The notes: a model not told the origin generated them from the sequence alone. Positions 1 to 9,193 are shown, numbered from the stretch's first letter. The stretch: 64,000 nt of DNA from Okeania sp. KiyG1 (GCF_014132355.1 NZ_BLZO01000082.1:1-64000); one strand, 5' to 3'. Numbers and translations are program-made.

Positions 1-1058
1 CTGCTTCTTTCACTGCTAAAACTCCTGCAAATATCCAAGGTGGTGCGGTCAATACAGGATTAAGTCAGGAAGTTTTAGCTCAAGTAGGTTCCCTATTTAA
101 TCAAGGATATCGCGTCAGCATAGAACACGCTAATGCACGTCGCTTTAAGACCAGTTCTTGGCAGAGCGCTCCCATCTCGGCACAAACTACTGCACAAGCA
201 ATAGAGGAATTAGAAGCAGCTTTGGCACATTATAGTGGGGAATATGTACGTTTAATTGGTGTCGATCCTGTGGCTAAACGTCGGGTGTTGGAAGTATTGA
301 TTCAGGAGCCAAATGGCAAACGCCAAGGAGTTGCTACAACTTCTAATGGAGTAGGTAATAGTAAGCCTCCTATTTATAATACTGCTCAAACCAGTGTATC
401 GAGTCAAGGTAGTGCTAATACAGAATTAAGTCAGGACGTTTTAGCTCAAGTAGGTTCACTATTTAATCAAGGATATCGCGTCAGCATAGAACACGCTAAT
501 GCACGTCGCTTTAAGACTAGCTCTTGGCAGAGTGCTCCCATTTCGGCACAGACCACTGCACAAGCAATAGAGGAATTAGAAGCAGCTTTGACACATTATA
601 GTGGTGAGTATGTACGTTTAATTGGTGTTGATACCGCTGCCAAACGTCGGGTGTTGGAAGTATTGATTCAGGAGCCAAATGGCAAACGCCAAGTAGTTAC
701 TACAGCTCAAGCTACATCTAATGGAGCAGGTAATAGTTATCAACCATCATATAGTAGTGTTACAGCTACTGCTAGTACCCAGAAGCTAACTCAAGAGGTG
801 GTAGAACAAGTTCGCTCTTTGATTGCGAGTGGCTACAAAATAGGTACAGAGTATGCAGACCAACGCCGTTTCAAGACTAGCTCTTGGAAAACTGATACTC
901 AAATTAATGGCAAACGTGATGCTGATGTTTTTCCAGCTATTGAGGAAACTCTAGCTCAACACGAGGGAGAATATGTCCGCTTAATTGGTATCGACCCTCA
1001 AGCTAAACGCCGTGTTTTAGAAATGATTATTCAGCAACCTAACGGTAAGGCTAAGTAA
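1..1058 (+). CDS. ccmM: CcmM, C-terminal part (5' end outside window)
   Basis: The reading frame is open from base 3. It encodes about 350 residues with three RbcS-like (SSUL) modules, at about 51-330, 417-695 and 781-1050. Each module runs from a helix like EVLAQVGSLFNQGYRVS through RRFKTSSW to EYVRLIGVD and RRVLEVLIQ. In beta-carboxysomes these modules bind Rubisco and condense it. The N-terminal gamma-carbonic-anhydrase-like domain would lie upstream of the window. Modules 1 and 2 are nearly identical in DNA, while module 3 is diverged. No cysteine occurs in the visible part, so the redox cysteine pair known in Synechococcus SSUL is absent. ccmN follows, as in standard ccm operons. Confidence 0.95.
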   Translation, partial: ASFTAKTPANIQGGAVNTGLSQEVLAQVGSLFNQGYRVSIEHANARRFKTSSWQSAPISAQTTAQAIEELEAALAHYSGEYVRLIGVDPVAKRRVLEVLIQEPNGKRQGVATTSNGVGNSKPPIYNTAQTSVSSQGSANTELSQDVLAQVGSLFNQGYRVSIEHANARRFKTSSWQSAPISAQTTAQAIEELEAALTHYSGEYVRLIGVDTAAKRRVLEVLIQEPNGKRQVVTTAQATSNGAGNSYQPSYSSVTATASTQKLTQEVVEQVRSLIASGYKIGTEYADQRRFKTSSWKTDTQINGKRDADVFPAIEETLAQHEGEYVRLIGIDPQAKRRVLEMIIQQPNGKAK

Positions 1059-1594
1059 AGAAAACGGCGTTGCTGAATACTGGGATGATTAGAGGCTGAA
1101 ACGGAGACACGGAGACAGGTCAACACGGGGATTATCAAAATAATATGGGTCGCGCAACCCCGCCTTTTAAGGCGTAATATTTTTGGAGCGTTGCTCCAAT
1201 CCCCTAGTTCCCCTCCTGGGAGGGGCTAGGGTGGGTTCCTGGGAGGGGCTAGGGGTGGGTTCCTGGGAGGGGTTAGGGTGGGTTAACTTCTGACTTCTGA
1301 CTTCTGACTTTTGACTTTGTTAAAGTCGATCCTCTCTGATAAAATCATCCCGCAATTATGCAATGCCAAAAAAATAGGGCGTTGTTGAATTGAAGTATGA
1401 ATGTGCGATTGTTTGGTTCTGGTAAACCCCCCTAAATCCCCCAATCTTGGGGGACTTTTAGAGTTTTATTCCCCCCAAAATTGGGGGGCTAGGGGGGCAA
1501 AATCATACCCAGAATCAGCAATGCCAAAAACAGAAAGTCAAAAGTTCAAAGTGATAACTTTTGGCTTTAATTCCGATAGTTGAAAGGAGTATTT
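1059..1594. repeat. Intergenic repeats between ccmM and ccmN
   Basis: This gap holds three tandem G/C palindromes of the form CCCCTCCTGGGAGGGG joined by GGGTGGGTT spacers (about 1200-1285). It also holds a C-rich/G-rich inverted pair at about 1425-1497 and short GACTTCT microsatellite-like repeats. The same CCCCTCC palindrome recurs near 5775, 5890, 10460, 10970, 16205 and 45725. I see no gene here; the short open frame at 1401-1583 runs through repeats and is not supported. Confidence 0.7.
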
Positions 1595-3127
1595 ATGCAG
1601 TTCACACCACTACAACCTATTGAAAATACTGAGCCTTTTGTTAGTGGTGATGTAAAAATTGAGCCGAATGTGGCGATCGCTTCTGGTGTCATTCTCCAAG
1701 CTGCTGCTGATTGTCAGATAGTTATTGCTACAGGGGTTTGTATTGGTATGGGGGTTATTCTTCATGCTTACCAGGGCAATATTGAAGTTGAGTCGGGAGT
1801 CACTATTGGTGCGGGAGTGTTAGTAGTTGGTAAGAGCAAAATAGGGGCTAATGCCTGTATTGGTTCAGTGGCAACGATTCTAGAACATGATATTGAACCA
1901 AATCAAGTTGTACCACCGACTTCTATTATAGGAGAGTCTGGACGACAAGTCTTAGGAAATTCTATTACAGCTCCATCTCAAACAGTTTTAACACCACAAA
2001 TAACAACTACTACTAACAGCAATGATGATTTGTCAGTAGCTGGGGAATTAGGCAGTAGTTCTGAATTTAACGAAGAAAATCTCTCTCAAACAAGTACTTT
2101 TAATTATCCAGTTAATCCTCCGGTTAATAATCAAGAATTAGGCAGTAGTTCTGAATTGAATGAAGAAAATATTGTTCAAACAAGTACTTTTAATTATCCA
2201 GATAATAATCAGGAATTAGGCAATAATTCTGAATTGAATGAAGAAAATATTGCTCAAACAAGTACTTTTAATTATCCAGATAATAATCAGGAATTAGGCA
2301 ATAGTTCTGAATTGAATGAAGAAAATATTATGCAAACAAGTACTTTTAATTATCCAGATAATAATCAGGAATTAGGCAGTAGTTCTGAATTGAATGAAGA
2401 AAATATTGCTCAAACAAGTACTTTTAATCCTCCAGATAATAATCAGGAATTAGGCAGTAGTTCTGAATTGAATGAAGAAAATATTGCTCAAACAAGTACT
2501 TTTAATCCTCCAGATAATAATCAGGAATTAGGCAGTAGTTCTGAATTGAATGAAGAAAATATTGCTCAAACAAGTACTTTTAATCCTCCAGATAATAATC
2601 AGGAATTAGGCAGTAGTTCTGAATTGAATGAAGAAAATATTGCTCAAACAAGTACTTTTAATCCTCCAGATAATAATCAGGAATTAGGCAGTAGTTCTGA
2701 ATTGAATGAAGAAAATATTGCTCAAACAAGTACTTTTAATCCTCCAGATAATAATCAGGAATTAGGCAGTAGTTCTGAATTGAATGAAGAAAATATTGCT
2801 CAAACAAGTACTTTTAATTATCCAGATAATAATCAAGTACTAAACAGTAATTATCAATTTTTCAAAAAAACTGAACCTGAAAATGATAATTCCCATGCTC
2901 TTGCTAATCAAGAATTAACAAATACTTCTTCATCACCAGACCAAGAAAAAACTCAAAATGAAGAAGAAACTCAAAATAAAATTGAGCAGGCTAAAACTCA
3001 ACTACAAGAAGAAGCACCTGAAACCACTAAAACTCCAATCTACGGACAAGATTATGTAAATAGGATGATGAAAACTTTATTTCCTCATAAAAATTCTCTT
3101 AACTCTCCTCCCGATGAAGAAGATTAG
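1595..3127 (+). CDS. ccmN: CcmN, carboxysome assembly protein with expanded repeat linker
   Basis: CcmN bridges CcmM and the CcmK shell during beta-carboxysome assembly. The start is ATG 1595, preceded by AAAGGAG; an upstream in-frame TTG (1580) is less likely. Residues 1-110 form a hexapeptide-repeat left-handed beta helix (runs such as GVTIGAGVLVVG). The C-terminus at about residues 479-498 (IYGQDYVNRMMKTLFPHK) matches the amphipathic encapsulation peptide that binds shell protein. Between them lie about ten copies of a 26-residue repeat (NNQELGSSSELNEENIAQ and on). This makes the protein 510 residues, against roughly 160-250 in the family. Both ends are intact, so the gene is probably functional. 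Confidence 0.93.
   Translation: MQFTPLQPIENTEPFVSGDVKIEPNVAIASGVILQAAADCQIVIATGVCIGMGVILHAYQGNIEVESGVTIGAGVLVVGKSKIGANACIGSVATILEHDIEPNQVVPPTSIIGESGRQVLGNSITAPSQTVLTPQITTTTNSNDDLSVAGELGSSSEFNEENLSQTSTFNYPVNPPVNNQELGSSSELNEENIVQTSTFNYPDNNQELGNNSELNEENIAQTSTFNYPDNNQELGNSSELNEENIMQTSTFNYPDNNQELGSSSELNEENIAQTSTFNPPDNNQELGSSSELNEENIAQTSTFNPPDNNQELGSSSELNEENIAQTSTFNPPDNNQELGSSSELNEENIAQTSTFNPPDNNQELGSSSELNEENIAQTSTFNPPDNNQELGSSSELNEENIAQTSTFNYPDNNQVLNSNYQFFKKTEPENDNSHALANQELTNTSSSPDQEKTQNEEETQNKIEQAKTQLQEEAPETTKTPIYGQDYVNRMMKTLFPHKNSLNSPPDEED
2045..2834 (+). repeat. 78-bp coding tandem repeat inside ccmN
   Basis: About ten in-frame units of 78 bp encode the 26-residue linker repeat of CcmN. Units 5-9 are nearly or fully identical in DNA, while units 1-4 vary (YP versus PP, and Ala/Val/Met at one position). 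This points to recent amplification of the central units. The first unit is 5 residues longer. Confidence 0.95.
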
Positions 3128-3552
3128 ACAAGTCATATTGGGTTAGTAAGGGAAACACAAAGGTAGTAGATGCCGAGAATTATAGCAATTTTTGTTACTT
3201 TTGACTGATGTTAGTTGAGATAAACTAAAAAATCTGATTTAGAGCAGGATATTTGTAGCAGATAAACAGCAGTCGGATAATTGACAATATAACTATCTAT
3301 TTGATATAAGAAGGCTTGCTAATTTCAAAAAAATATAATATAATTTGATAAATGTAGAGAACTAACTGACAAAACTTTACTCTCATCCAGGGACAAAAAA
3401 TTATTCAAAGTCTCTTTCAAGTAAAGTCCAATCAGCTCAACTATATTAATTTCTATTTTTGATTTTATATAAAAAATTCCTGAACTAGCTCTAAAGACCA
3501 TCACCTTTGAAGAACCTAGCCAAAGAAAGGACATTTCTACAAATTTTCCACC
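3128..3552. other. Intergenic region upstream of tnpB
   Basis: AT-rich and without a convincing gene. It must contain the left end of the tnpB element inserted between ccmN and ccmO, but I could not place that end. A minus-strand open frame (3325-3570) lacks any recognisable protein feature. Confidence 0.4.
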
Positions 3553-4851
3553 ATGCGGACTGCCTACCAATATAAATTAAGGCCCAATAAAAAACAGTTA
3601 GCCACCATAGAATTGTGGTTGGAATTGTTGCGTCAGCAGTACAACTATCGGTTAGGCGAGCGGTTCTCGTGGTGGGACGAAAATCGCTGTCCGGTTAATG
3701 CTTGCCCCTTGGTGATACCAATTCCTCAACTAAGAGATAATCCAGATTATTACTCTCAAAAACGAGATTTGGTCAATACCAAAGACAAGTTTCCTTCCTA
3801 CAAGCTAATTCATTCTCAGGTTTTGCAAGATTGCATAAAACGAGTAAAACTTGCCTTTGATAGATGGTTTAAAAAAGATAAAAATGGACATAAATTAGGA
3901 AAACCAAGGTTTAAAGGAATTGGACGTTATCGCAGTTTTACTTATCCTCAAATCAAGCAAGACTGCATGGAAGAAAACAAGATAAACTTGCCCAAAATAG
4001 GCAAGGTAAAGTTAATTAAACATCGACTATTACCTGATGATTTTCAAATTAAAACAGTGACTATTAGTCGTAAAGCTGATGGTTATTATATTACTTTATC
4101 CCTAGAAGACAAATCAGTTCCAGCTTCGACAACTGAAGTGGAACCTACATTAAAAAATACCCTGGGAATCGATATGGGGTTGAAGGAATTCTTAGTAACA
4201 AGTCAAGGAGAATCTGTTCCCATCCCTCAATACTATCGAAAATCTCAGCAGCGATTAAAGACTCAAAAGAAACGTTTATCTCGAAAGAAAAAAGGAAGTA
4301 AAAGGTGGCTCAAAGCTATCAAAGCTGTAGCTAAACAACATAAAAAGGCTGCCGATAAACGAAAAGATTTCCACTTTAAAACAGCCAATGAATTGTTATT
4401 AAAAGCTGAAGTTATCGCCCATGTAGACGCGGAGCGCGGCGTGCCGGAGGCAAACTTAAACATTAAAGGGCAAGCATTGACCCGTTTGAGTAAATCAATT
4501 AAGGATGCTGGATGGGGCCAATTTCTAACTATTTTAACTGTCAAAGCCGGAAATGCTGGACAGAAAACTATAGGAGTGAACCCAAAAAATACTAGCCAAG
4601 ATTGCTCAAGCTGTGGGGAAAAAGTCAAGAAAGAATTAAACATACGAACCCATTCTTGCCCGCACTGCGGCATAGTAATAGACCGCGACTTGTTTGCGTT
4701 TGCGCAGCATCCCGTAGGGAAGCATGACCTAGGAAATGCAGCGATAAATATAAAAAATAGGGCGGTAGGGCATTCCGTTCTTAAAGCTCGTGGAGCCCGA
4801 TGCAATAGCAGGGCAGGGAAACGAGAAGCCCACACTATAGCGCAAGCTTAG
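3553..4851 (+). CDS. tnpB: TnpB (IS200/IS605-type RNA-guided nuclease), probably inactive
   Basis: The N-terminus (RTAYQYKLRPNKKQ) is the TnpB helix-turn-helix domain. The RuvC-I motif GIDMGLKEFLVT has its Asp. A CxxC...CxxC zinc finger (CSSC, CPHC) lies near residues 355-375. The RuvC-II site, normally xxEDLNI, reads AHVDAERGVPEANLNI: a 27-nt insertion follows an apparent Glu-to-Val change. After DRD, a 13-residue in-frame insertion (LFAFAQHPVGKHD) precedes LGNAAINIKN. Both inserts carry dispersed short repeats seen elsewhere in the window. No tnpA is adjacent. With the catalytic Glu apparently lost, activity is doubtful. The insertion separates ccmN from ccmO. Confidence 0.9.
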   Translation: MRTAYQYKLRPNKKQLATIELWLELLRQQYNYRLGERFSWWDENRCPVNACPLVIPIPQLRDNPDYYSQKRDLVNTKDKFPSYKLIHSQVLQDCIKRVKLAFDRWFKKDKNGHKLGKPRFKGIGRYRSFTYPQIKQDCMEENKINLPKIGKVKLIKHRLLPDDFQIKTVTISRKADGYYITLSLEDKSVPASTTEVEPTLKNTLGIDMGLKEFLVTSQGESVPIPQYYRKSQQRLKTQKKRLSRKKKGSKRWLKAIKAVAKQHKKAADKRKDFHFKTANELLLKAEVIAHVDAERGVPEANLNIKGQALTRLSKSIKDAGWGQFLTILTVKAGNAGQKTIGVNPKNTSQDCSSCGEKVKKELNIRTHSCPHCGIVIDRDLFAFAQHPVGKHDLGNAAINIKNRAVGHSVLKARGARCNSRAGKREAHTIAQA

Positions 4852-4857
4852 TGTGGG
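4829..4857 (+). mobile_element. Right-end hairpin of the tnpB element
   Basis: The perfect inverted repeat CCCACACTA/TAGTGTGGG with an 11-nt loop overlaps the last tnpB codons. It is followed by GGGAGTATGTCA. Other elements in this window end in GGGAGKATGTCAA after such a hairpin, so this is the right terminus. It reads TCAC instead of TCAA, perhaps decayed. Confidence 0.75.
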
Positions 4858-4904
4858 AGTATGTCACGTGGGTTCACTGCTACACCGAAGTAAAGAGATA
4901 GAAA

Positions 4905-5684
4905 ATGAAAATACAGACCCACAATAACCATAATCTAGAATCTCTTGAATCGCCAATCAACTTTGGAGATTCAGCTCTTGGTTTAATCACAACCAGGAGT
5001 TTTCCTGCCATAGTTGGTACTGCTGATATGATGCTGAAGTCATCTGGGGTTATTCTGGTAGGATACGAAAAAATTGGTAGTGGATATTGTACTGCGGTAG
5101 TTCGTGGTGGTGTTGCTGATGTTCGTTTAGCAATAGACTCTGGAGCAGAAACAGCGAAAGAATTTGGACAACTTATTTCTCATACTGTTATTCCTCGACC
5201 TTTACCTAATTTAGAAGCTGTACTACCTATTGGCAGTCTTTTATTTAAATTATCTCAAGGTAGAGTTTCTGCTGAGTTTAGAAATAAGGCAGTTGGTCTG
5301 ATAGAGACTAGAGGTTTTCCAGCAATGGTGGGAGCTTGTGACGCAATGCTCAAAGCTGGTGATGTACAGTTGACTGCTTATGAAACTACAGGGGCAGGTT
5401 TATGTACTGCTATTGTTCGGGGTTCGGTTTCTAATGTTGCAGTGGCAGTAGAAGCTGGTATGCAGGAAGCAGAAAGAATTGGAGATTTAAATGCTGTAAT
5501 GGTAATTCCTAGAGCATTGGATGATTTAGAAAGGACATTACCTATAGCTACTTATTTAATTGAAGAAAAATCTGAACCTCTACGTTTGCCATTGGCAATT
5601 ACAGAAAAAGAAAAGGAGCTTGTGAGATTACCCGATTTTTCTCAACTTCCTGTACCTATGAAAGAAGAAGTTAAGGATAAATAA
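4905..5684 (+). CDS. ccmO: CcmO, tandem-BMC carboxysome shell protein
   Basis: The 259-residue protein has two bacterial microcompartment (Pfam 00936) domains, at about residues 24-110 and 125-212. Each carries the signature ALGLITTRSFPAIVG or AVGLIETRGFPAMVG, plus a CTAxVRG strand. CcmO is a trimer-forming shell protein needed for beta-carboxysomes and normally follows ccmN. The ATG at 4905 follows a GAGATAG spacer. The tnpB insertion lies 53 bp upstream, so transcription from the ccm operon may be disturbed unless it reads through the element. Confidence 0.95.
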   Translation: MKIQTHNNHNLESLESPINFGDSALGLITTRSFPAIVGTADMMLKSSGVILVGYEKIGSGYCTAVVRGGVADVRLAIDSGAETAKEFGQLISHTVIPRPLPNLEAVLPIGSLLFKLSQGRVSAEFRNKAVGLIETRGFPAMVGACDAMLKAGDVQLTAYETTGAGLCTAIVRGSVSNVAVAVEAGMQEAERIGDLNAVMVIPRALDDLERTLPIATYLIEEKSEPLRLPLAITEKEKELVRLPDFSQLPVPMKEEVKDK

Positions 5685-5737
5685 TACAATTCCGTTTGTT
5701 GTGCAACATTTAACCTGCTCAAAGCTTACACTTGGAA

Positions 5738-5975
5738 GAGGGAGTAGGGAGTAGGGAGTAGGCAGTAGGGAACCCACCCCTAACCCCTCCTGGGAGGGGA
5801 AAGAATTGATAATTTCTGTACGATAATCGATTTTATTTTTGATTTTTGGAGATGTCTAGTAGGGAGTAGGGAGTAGGCAGTAGGGAACCCACCCCTAACC
5901 CCTCCTGGGAGGGGAAAGAATTGATAATTTCTGTACGATAATCGATTTTATTTTTGATTTTTGGAGATGTCTAGT
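5738..5975. repeat. Tandem duplicate of miniature-element material
   Basis: Two copies of a 115-bp unit lie in tandem. Each contains GGGAGTA repeats, the CCCCTCCTGGGAGGGG palindrome, and the end of the TAGACATCTCC miniature element (GGAGATGTCTA). No gene is present. Confidence 0.75.
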
Positions 5976-6172
5976 ATAGCATCTCCAATTAAAGTTAAGA
6001 CAGATGAGTTGCAAAGTCTTGCTGTTTGACAACAAAACTCATAGGGGAGGGGGCGGGTTCATCTAAATTTAATGTTGAGTAATTAATTTAAACGTGGAAC
6101 CCACCCCTACTATTGGAACATTTTAGACGTGTCACGCCACTACTAGAGATTCTTGCGTCAAGTTAAATTTTA

Positions 6173-6415
6173 ACTTCCCTGGCGGGAAGTCCCGCACTCT
6201 CCTGAAGGGGAGCGTCATCAGGGAAAGCCAGGGCCAAGAGTCGGATACCTCCACAAATAAAACCTTCCTATACCCTTGACAAGCTAGAAGGTACGTATGT
6301 TATTATCGATGTCAACACAGGGGGAGGACATCACCTCACACGAAACAGCGGTCATTTTTTCATGACTGAAGAATCCTGCGTTGTCGCGCTATGCGCAACG
6401 TCGGGAGTATGTCAA
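6173..6415 (+). mobile_element. Non-autonomous IS200/IS605-type element (left hairpin to right end)
   Basis: The left hairpin at about 6173-6230 (core CCCGCACTCTCCTG...GGGGAGCGTC) resembles that of the tnpB element at 21520. The right end carries a GCGTTG...CGCAAC hairpin and CGTCGGGAGTATGTCAA, closing in TCAA at 6412-6415. Roughly 250 bp and no coding capacity, so it is a deletion derivative. The true left boundary upstream of the hairpin was not resolved. Its right end touches the 3' end of phoX. Confidence 0.7.
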
Positions 6416-8781
6416 ACAAACGCACCACCGTTCCTACGAGTAATACCAATAATAGTAGGTCTTGGTGGTAGTAAACCATTAAAACTACCTCCAGGGTTGC
6501 CTGTATAACCTATATTACTAGGCCAGTTACTACCACGAGGTACACTTCGCTGCTGAGTGAAGAGAGTGCCATCCAAATTTAACATCTCAATATCTCGACC
6601 TAGTTGAACTCCATCTCCAATAGGTGCGCTTTCCCCAGGATGTTGTACAGCTAATAGTAGAGTTTCATCTTCACCACTACTATTTCTGATAAAGTATGGT
6701 CCAGTCATTTCGCAACGTGGAGGACCATAAGCAAAAGGTACAACCAATCCAGCATTAGGTCCAACAACAGGAATGTAGAACAACCAGTTGTTACCAAATA
6801 CCCCTGTTAAGCTAGAAACATTTCCAGTAGCAGTATGGTCAATATCTCTTAGCTCTCCAGCAGCACCAGTTCGGAAACCATTGTGATTACTGGTAGACAT
6901 ATCTGTTACACCCCAGATATTACCCAGAGTATCAATTTCTAGGTTATCCACATTAGCAAAGCCAGCACCGTTAATAGCACCATCTTCTCCACTTTGCTCA
7001 AAAACTGACCAACTAAAGGTGAGACTTGTAGCATCACTGTCAGTTTCAATGATACGATACAGACCGCCAAACTGCTGAACAGCATCAACATCTGCTGAGT
7101 ATTTGCTGACAACAAAGATTCTGGAGTCTGGATATCCATCTCCACCAGGTGCATTATCTGTATAGGCAATAAATACACTACCATCACCAGGGTGAACTTC
7201 TACATCTTCAGGACGAGAGGTAGGAGTAGCACCTACTAAATTAGCAGCTAAGAAAGCATCAGATAAAATAGCACCTTGGCTAGTGTAAAAATCTCCTAGA
7301 GTCCTTCCCTGATAATTAGATAATACGCTTTCATTTGTCAGGTCTACAATAAAAGACCCACCATCCTGTTCTGCTCCAGGAATACCAGCACGTTGAGGTA
7401 AGCGAATTCGGCCATCTCTTTGAGCTTCATCAAAAGCATTAAGTTCAGCTTGAGCAATCTCGCTTGGTGATAGAGGATTAGTGGGAGTGCTAGGAACTAA
7501 TGGAATCCACTGACCAGAGCCATCAGGATTTAAACGTGCAGCATAAAGAGTCCCACTTTCAAATAATTGGCTATTATTTGAATCGCTAGGGTTAGAAACT
7601 ATACCACTACTCACAAATTTCCAGGTATGACCACCACGACGGTCATCTCCCATATATGCTACTAATGGTCTACCTGCTTCTACTCGAAATGCAATATTTT
7701 CGTGGCGGAAACGACCTAAAGCTGTATGTTTTCTGTTTTGGAAACTTGGGTCTGCTGGAGAAATTTCTACCATCCAGCCATATTTTTCACCTACTAAACC
7801 AAAGGCAAAACCTATGCCTTCATCATCATAGCCAGTTTGAGTACCGTTAGGTAATACGCCTTCTGTAACGCTACCTTGGAAGTTTTCTTCAGCGGTCAAA
7901 ATTGTGCCCCAAGGAGTTGTACCACCAGAGCAATTGAAAGCTGTACCGATAATTCTATTACCAAGTCCATCAGAACTTAGGGGGAATACCTCAGTCGCAG
8001 CAGGTCCAGTACCGACTAAGAAGTTATTGTCTCCAGTCTGATAGCTCCGTGAACCCCAAGATGTGACACCTTGATAACCATCAGAACGTTCAGCGTTAAT
8101 TGCTAGACCAGACAAAAGATGTACTCTACGATTAGCATCATCAGCGACAGTAGCATAACGACCATTACCGCCTTTAGTGATACGGACAATAGACCCACCT
8201 TGGTTATAAGCAAATTCACCTAGAGTTAAGACATTGGGTTGAGATAAATCTAAACCTAGTACAAGTTGGTCTGTTGTGGGGAAACCAGCTAGGTCATCAC
8301 CACCTAGTAATGATGATAATGGATAGGAGACATACTCGTGGTTATTCCAAAGATAACCATCATTGGGATTACCATTAATAGGGATAAAGCTAACATAATC
8401 GCTGTTATAACCAAAGTATTCTTCTGGGTTAGGGAATACGCGATCGCCCCAACTAACTATTACATATCTTTCATATTCCGGAGGTACTATTACATCATCG
8501 AAGTATTGATAGGATTGTAGTGCTACATCTACACCTGCTTCTATAGTACCTCCTTCTCCACCTATTCCTAAAGGTACAAAGCTAGGGTTAGTTTGATAAG
8601 CTTCTAAAGGATGTGCCAGTTTTAGGGGTGTGAAGCTCAAACCGGGGGTCTGAGCTTGAGCTATTTCGGAGCTACTACCTAAAAAATTGCCAATTTTTGG
8701 TGATAGTGCTGTAGCTGCTGCACTAGCTGCTGCACTACATCCGAAAAACATTAATAGTTTTCTACGAGTTAGTCTGGACAT
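6412..8781 (-). CDS. phoX: PhoX family alkaline phosphatase, Tat-exported
   Basis: The 789-residue protein opens with a twin-arginine signal (SRLTRRKLLMFFG, then an Ala-rich hydrophobic stretch). PhoX/DUF839 motifs are visible: WGTILTAEENF, GRFRHENIAFRVE, AYMGDDRRGGHTWKF and SRPEDVEVHPGDGSVFIAYTDN. Known PhoX enzymes are Ca/Fe-dependent phosphomonoesterases that scavenge phosphate from organic esters outside the cytoplasm. The stop codon TGA lies in the right end of an IS200/IS605-type element, so the native last residues may be replaced, but the C-terminus (RPTIIGITRRNGG) is close to the usual family end. A Pho box lies upstream. Confidence 0.93.
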   Translation of the reverse strand: MSRLTRRKLLMFFGCSAAASAAATALSPKIGNFLGSSSEIAQAQTPGLSFTPLKLAHPLEAYQTNPSFVPLGIGGEGGTIEAGVDVALQSYQYFDDVIVPPEYERYVIVSWGDRVFPNPEEYFGYNSDYVSFIPINGNPNDGYLWNNHEYVSYPLSSLLGGDDLAGFPTTDQLVLGLDLSQPNVLTLGEFAYNQGGSIVRITKGGNGRYATVADDANRRVHLLSGLAINAERSDGYQGVTSWGSRSYQTGDNNFLVGTGPAATEVFPLSSDGLGNRIIGTAFNCSGGTTPWGTILTAEENFQGSVTEGVLPNGTQTGYDDEGIGFAFGLVGEKYGWMVEISPADPSFQNRKHTALGRFRHENIAFRVEAGRPLVAYMGDDRRGGHTWKFVSSGIVSNPSDSNNSQLFESGTLYAARLNPDGSGQWIPLVPSTPTNPLSPSEIAQAELNAFDEAQRDGRIRLPQRAGIPGAEQDGGSFIVDLTNESVLSNYQGRTLGDFYTSQGAILSDAFLAANLVGATPTSRPEDVEVHPGDGSVFIAYTDNAPGGDGYPDSRIFVVSKYSADVDAVQQFGGLYRIIETDSDATSLTFSWSVFEQSGEDGAINGAGFANVDNLEIDTLGNIWGVTDMSTSNHNGFRTGAAGELRDIDHTATGNVSSLTGVFGNNWLFYIPVVGPNAGLVVPFAYGPPRCEMTGPYFIRNSSGEDETLLLAVQHPGESAPIGDGVQLGRDIEMLNLDGTLFTQQRSVPRGSNWPSNIGYTGNPGGSFNGLLPPRPTIIGITRRNGGAFV

Positions 8782-8936
8782 AAAATTTTATTTAGTTCTC
8801 TTCTGTGCAAGAGATGGTAGATTACGGTTTCTAAATCTATTGCTAGCAGTATTTTTTACCTAGAATTTGTGTTTATATAGTTGGTTTTTATACTGCCTTC
8901 AGAAGTTTACCTAAACAAATTTATAGTCTGTTTATT

Positions 8937-8980
8937 GTTTATTTAAGTTTGGTTTAAATCTTGTTTAATTTTTGGTTAAT
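8937..8980 (-). promoter_or_regulatory. Pho box of phoX (four 11-nt repeats)
   Basis: On the minus strand four direct repeats run in exact 11-nt register: ATTAACCAAAA, ATTAAACAAGA, TTTAAACCAAA, CTTAAATAAAC. This matches the cyanobacterial PhoB/SphR box (YTTAAYYW plus 3 nt). It lies 156-199 nt upstream of the phoX start, so phosphate-starvation control is expected. Confidence 0.85.
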
Positions 8981-9049
8981 TTATCTAATTGAGTAAGTAT
9001 TAGGAAGGAAGATAGAGGATATTTGATGATATTTTATTTCTATTTTATC

Positions 9050-9193
9050 GGGTACATCTCAATTTTGAATAAAACCAAAAATTTATCGCTTTTAGGGAAC
9101 AGGGAACAGGGAATAGGGAACAGGGAACAGGGAATAGGGAACAGGGAATAGGGAATAGGAAAAAAGTATTCTTGCAAATATTAAGATGCACCC
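9050..9193. mobile_element. Miniature element, GGGTGCATCTCA family, copy 1
   Basis: Terminal inverted repeats GGGTACATCTCA and AAGATGCACCC enclose a conserved AAAAATTTATCGCTTTTAGGG segment, shown here in two parts, AAAAATTTATCG and CTTTTAGGG, and a variable GGGAACAGGGAATA tract. Further copies are at 42081 and 61086. Confidence 0.8.

Noticed and set aside
1401..1583. Small gene upstream of ccmN
   Set aside because: It is built from C-rich and G-rich repeats and has no ribosome site.
4263..4835. Antisense open frame of 190 codons under tnpB
   Set aside because: It mirrors the tnpB coding frame and shows no protein family features of its own.
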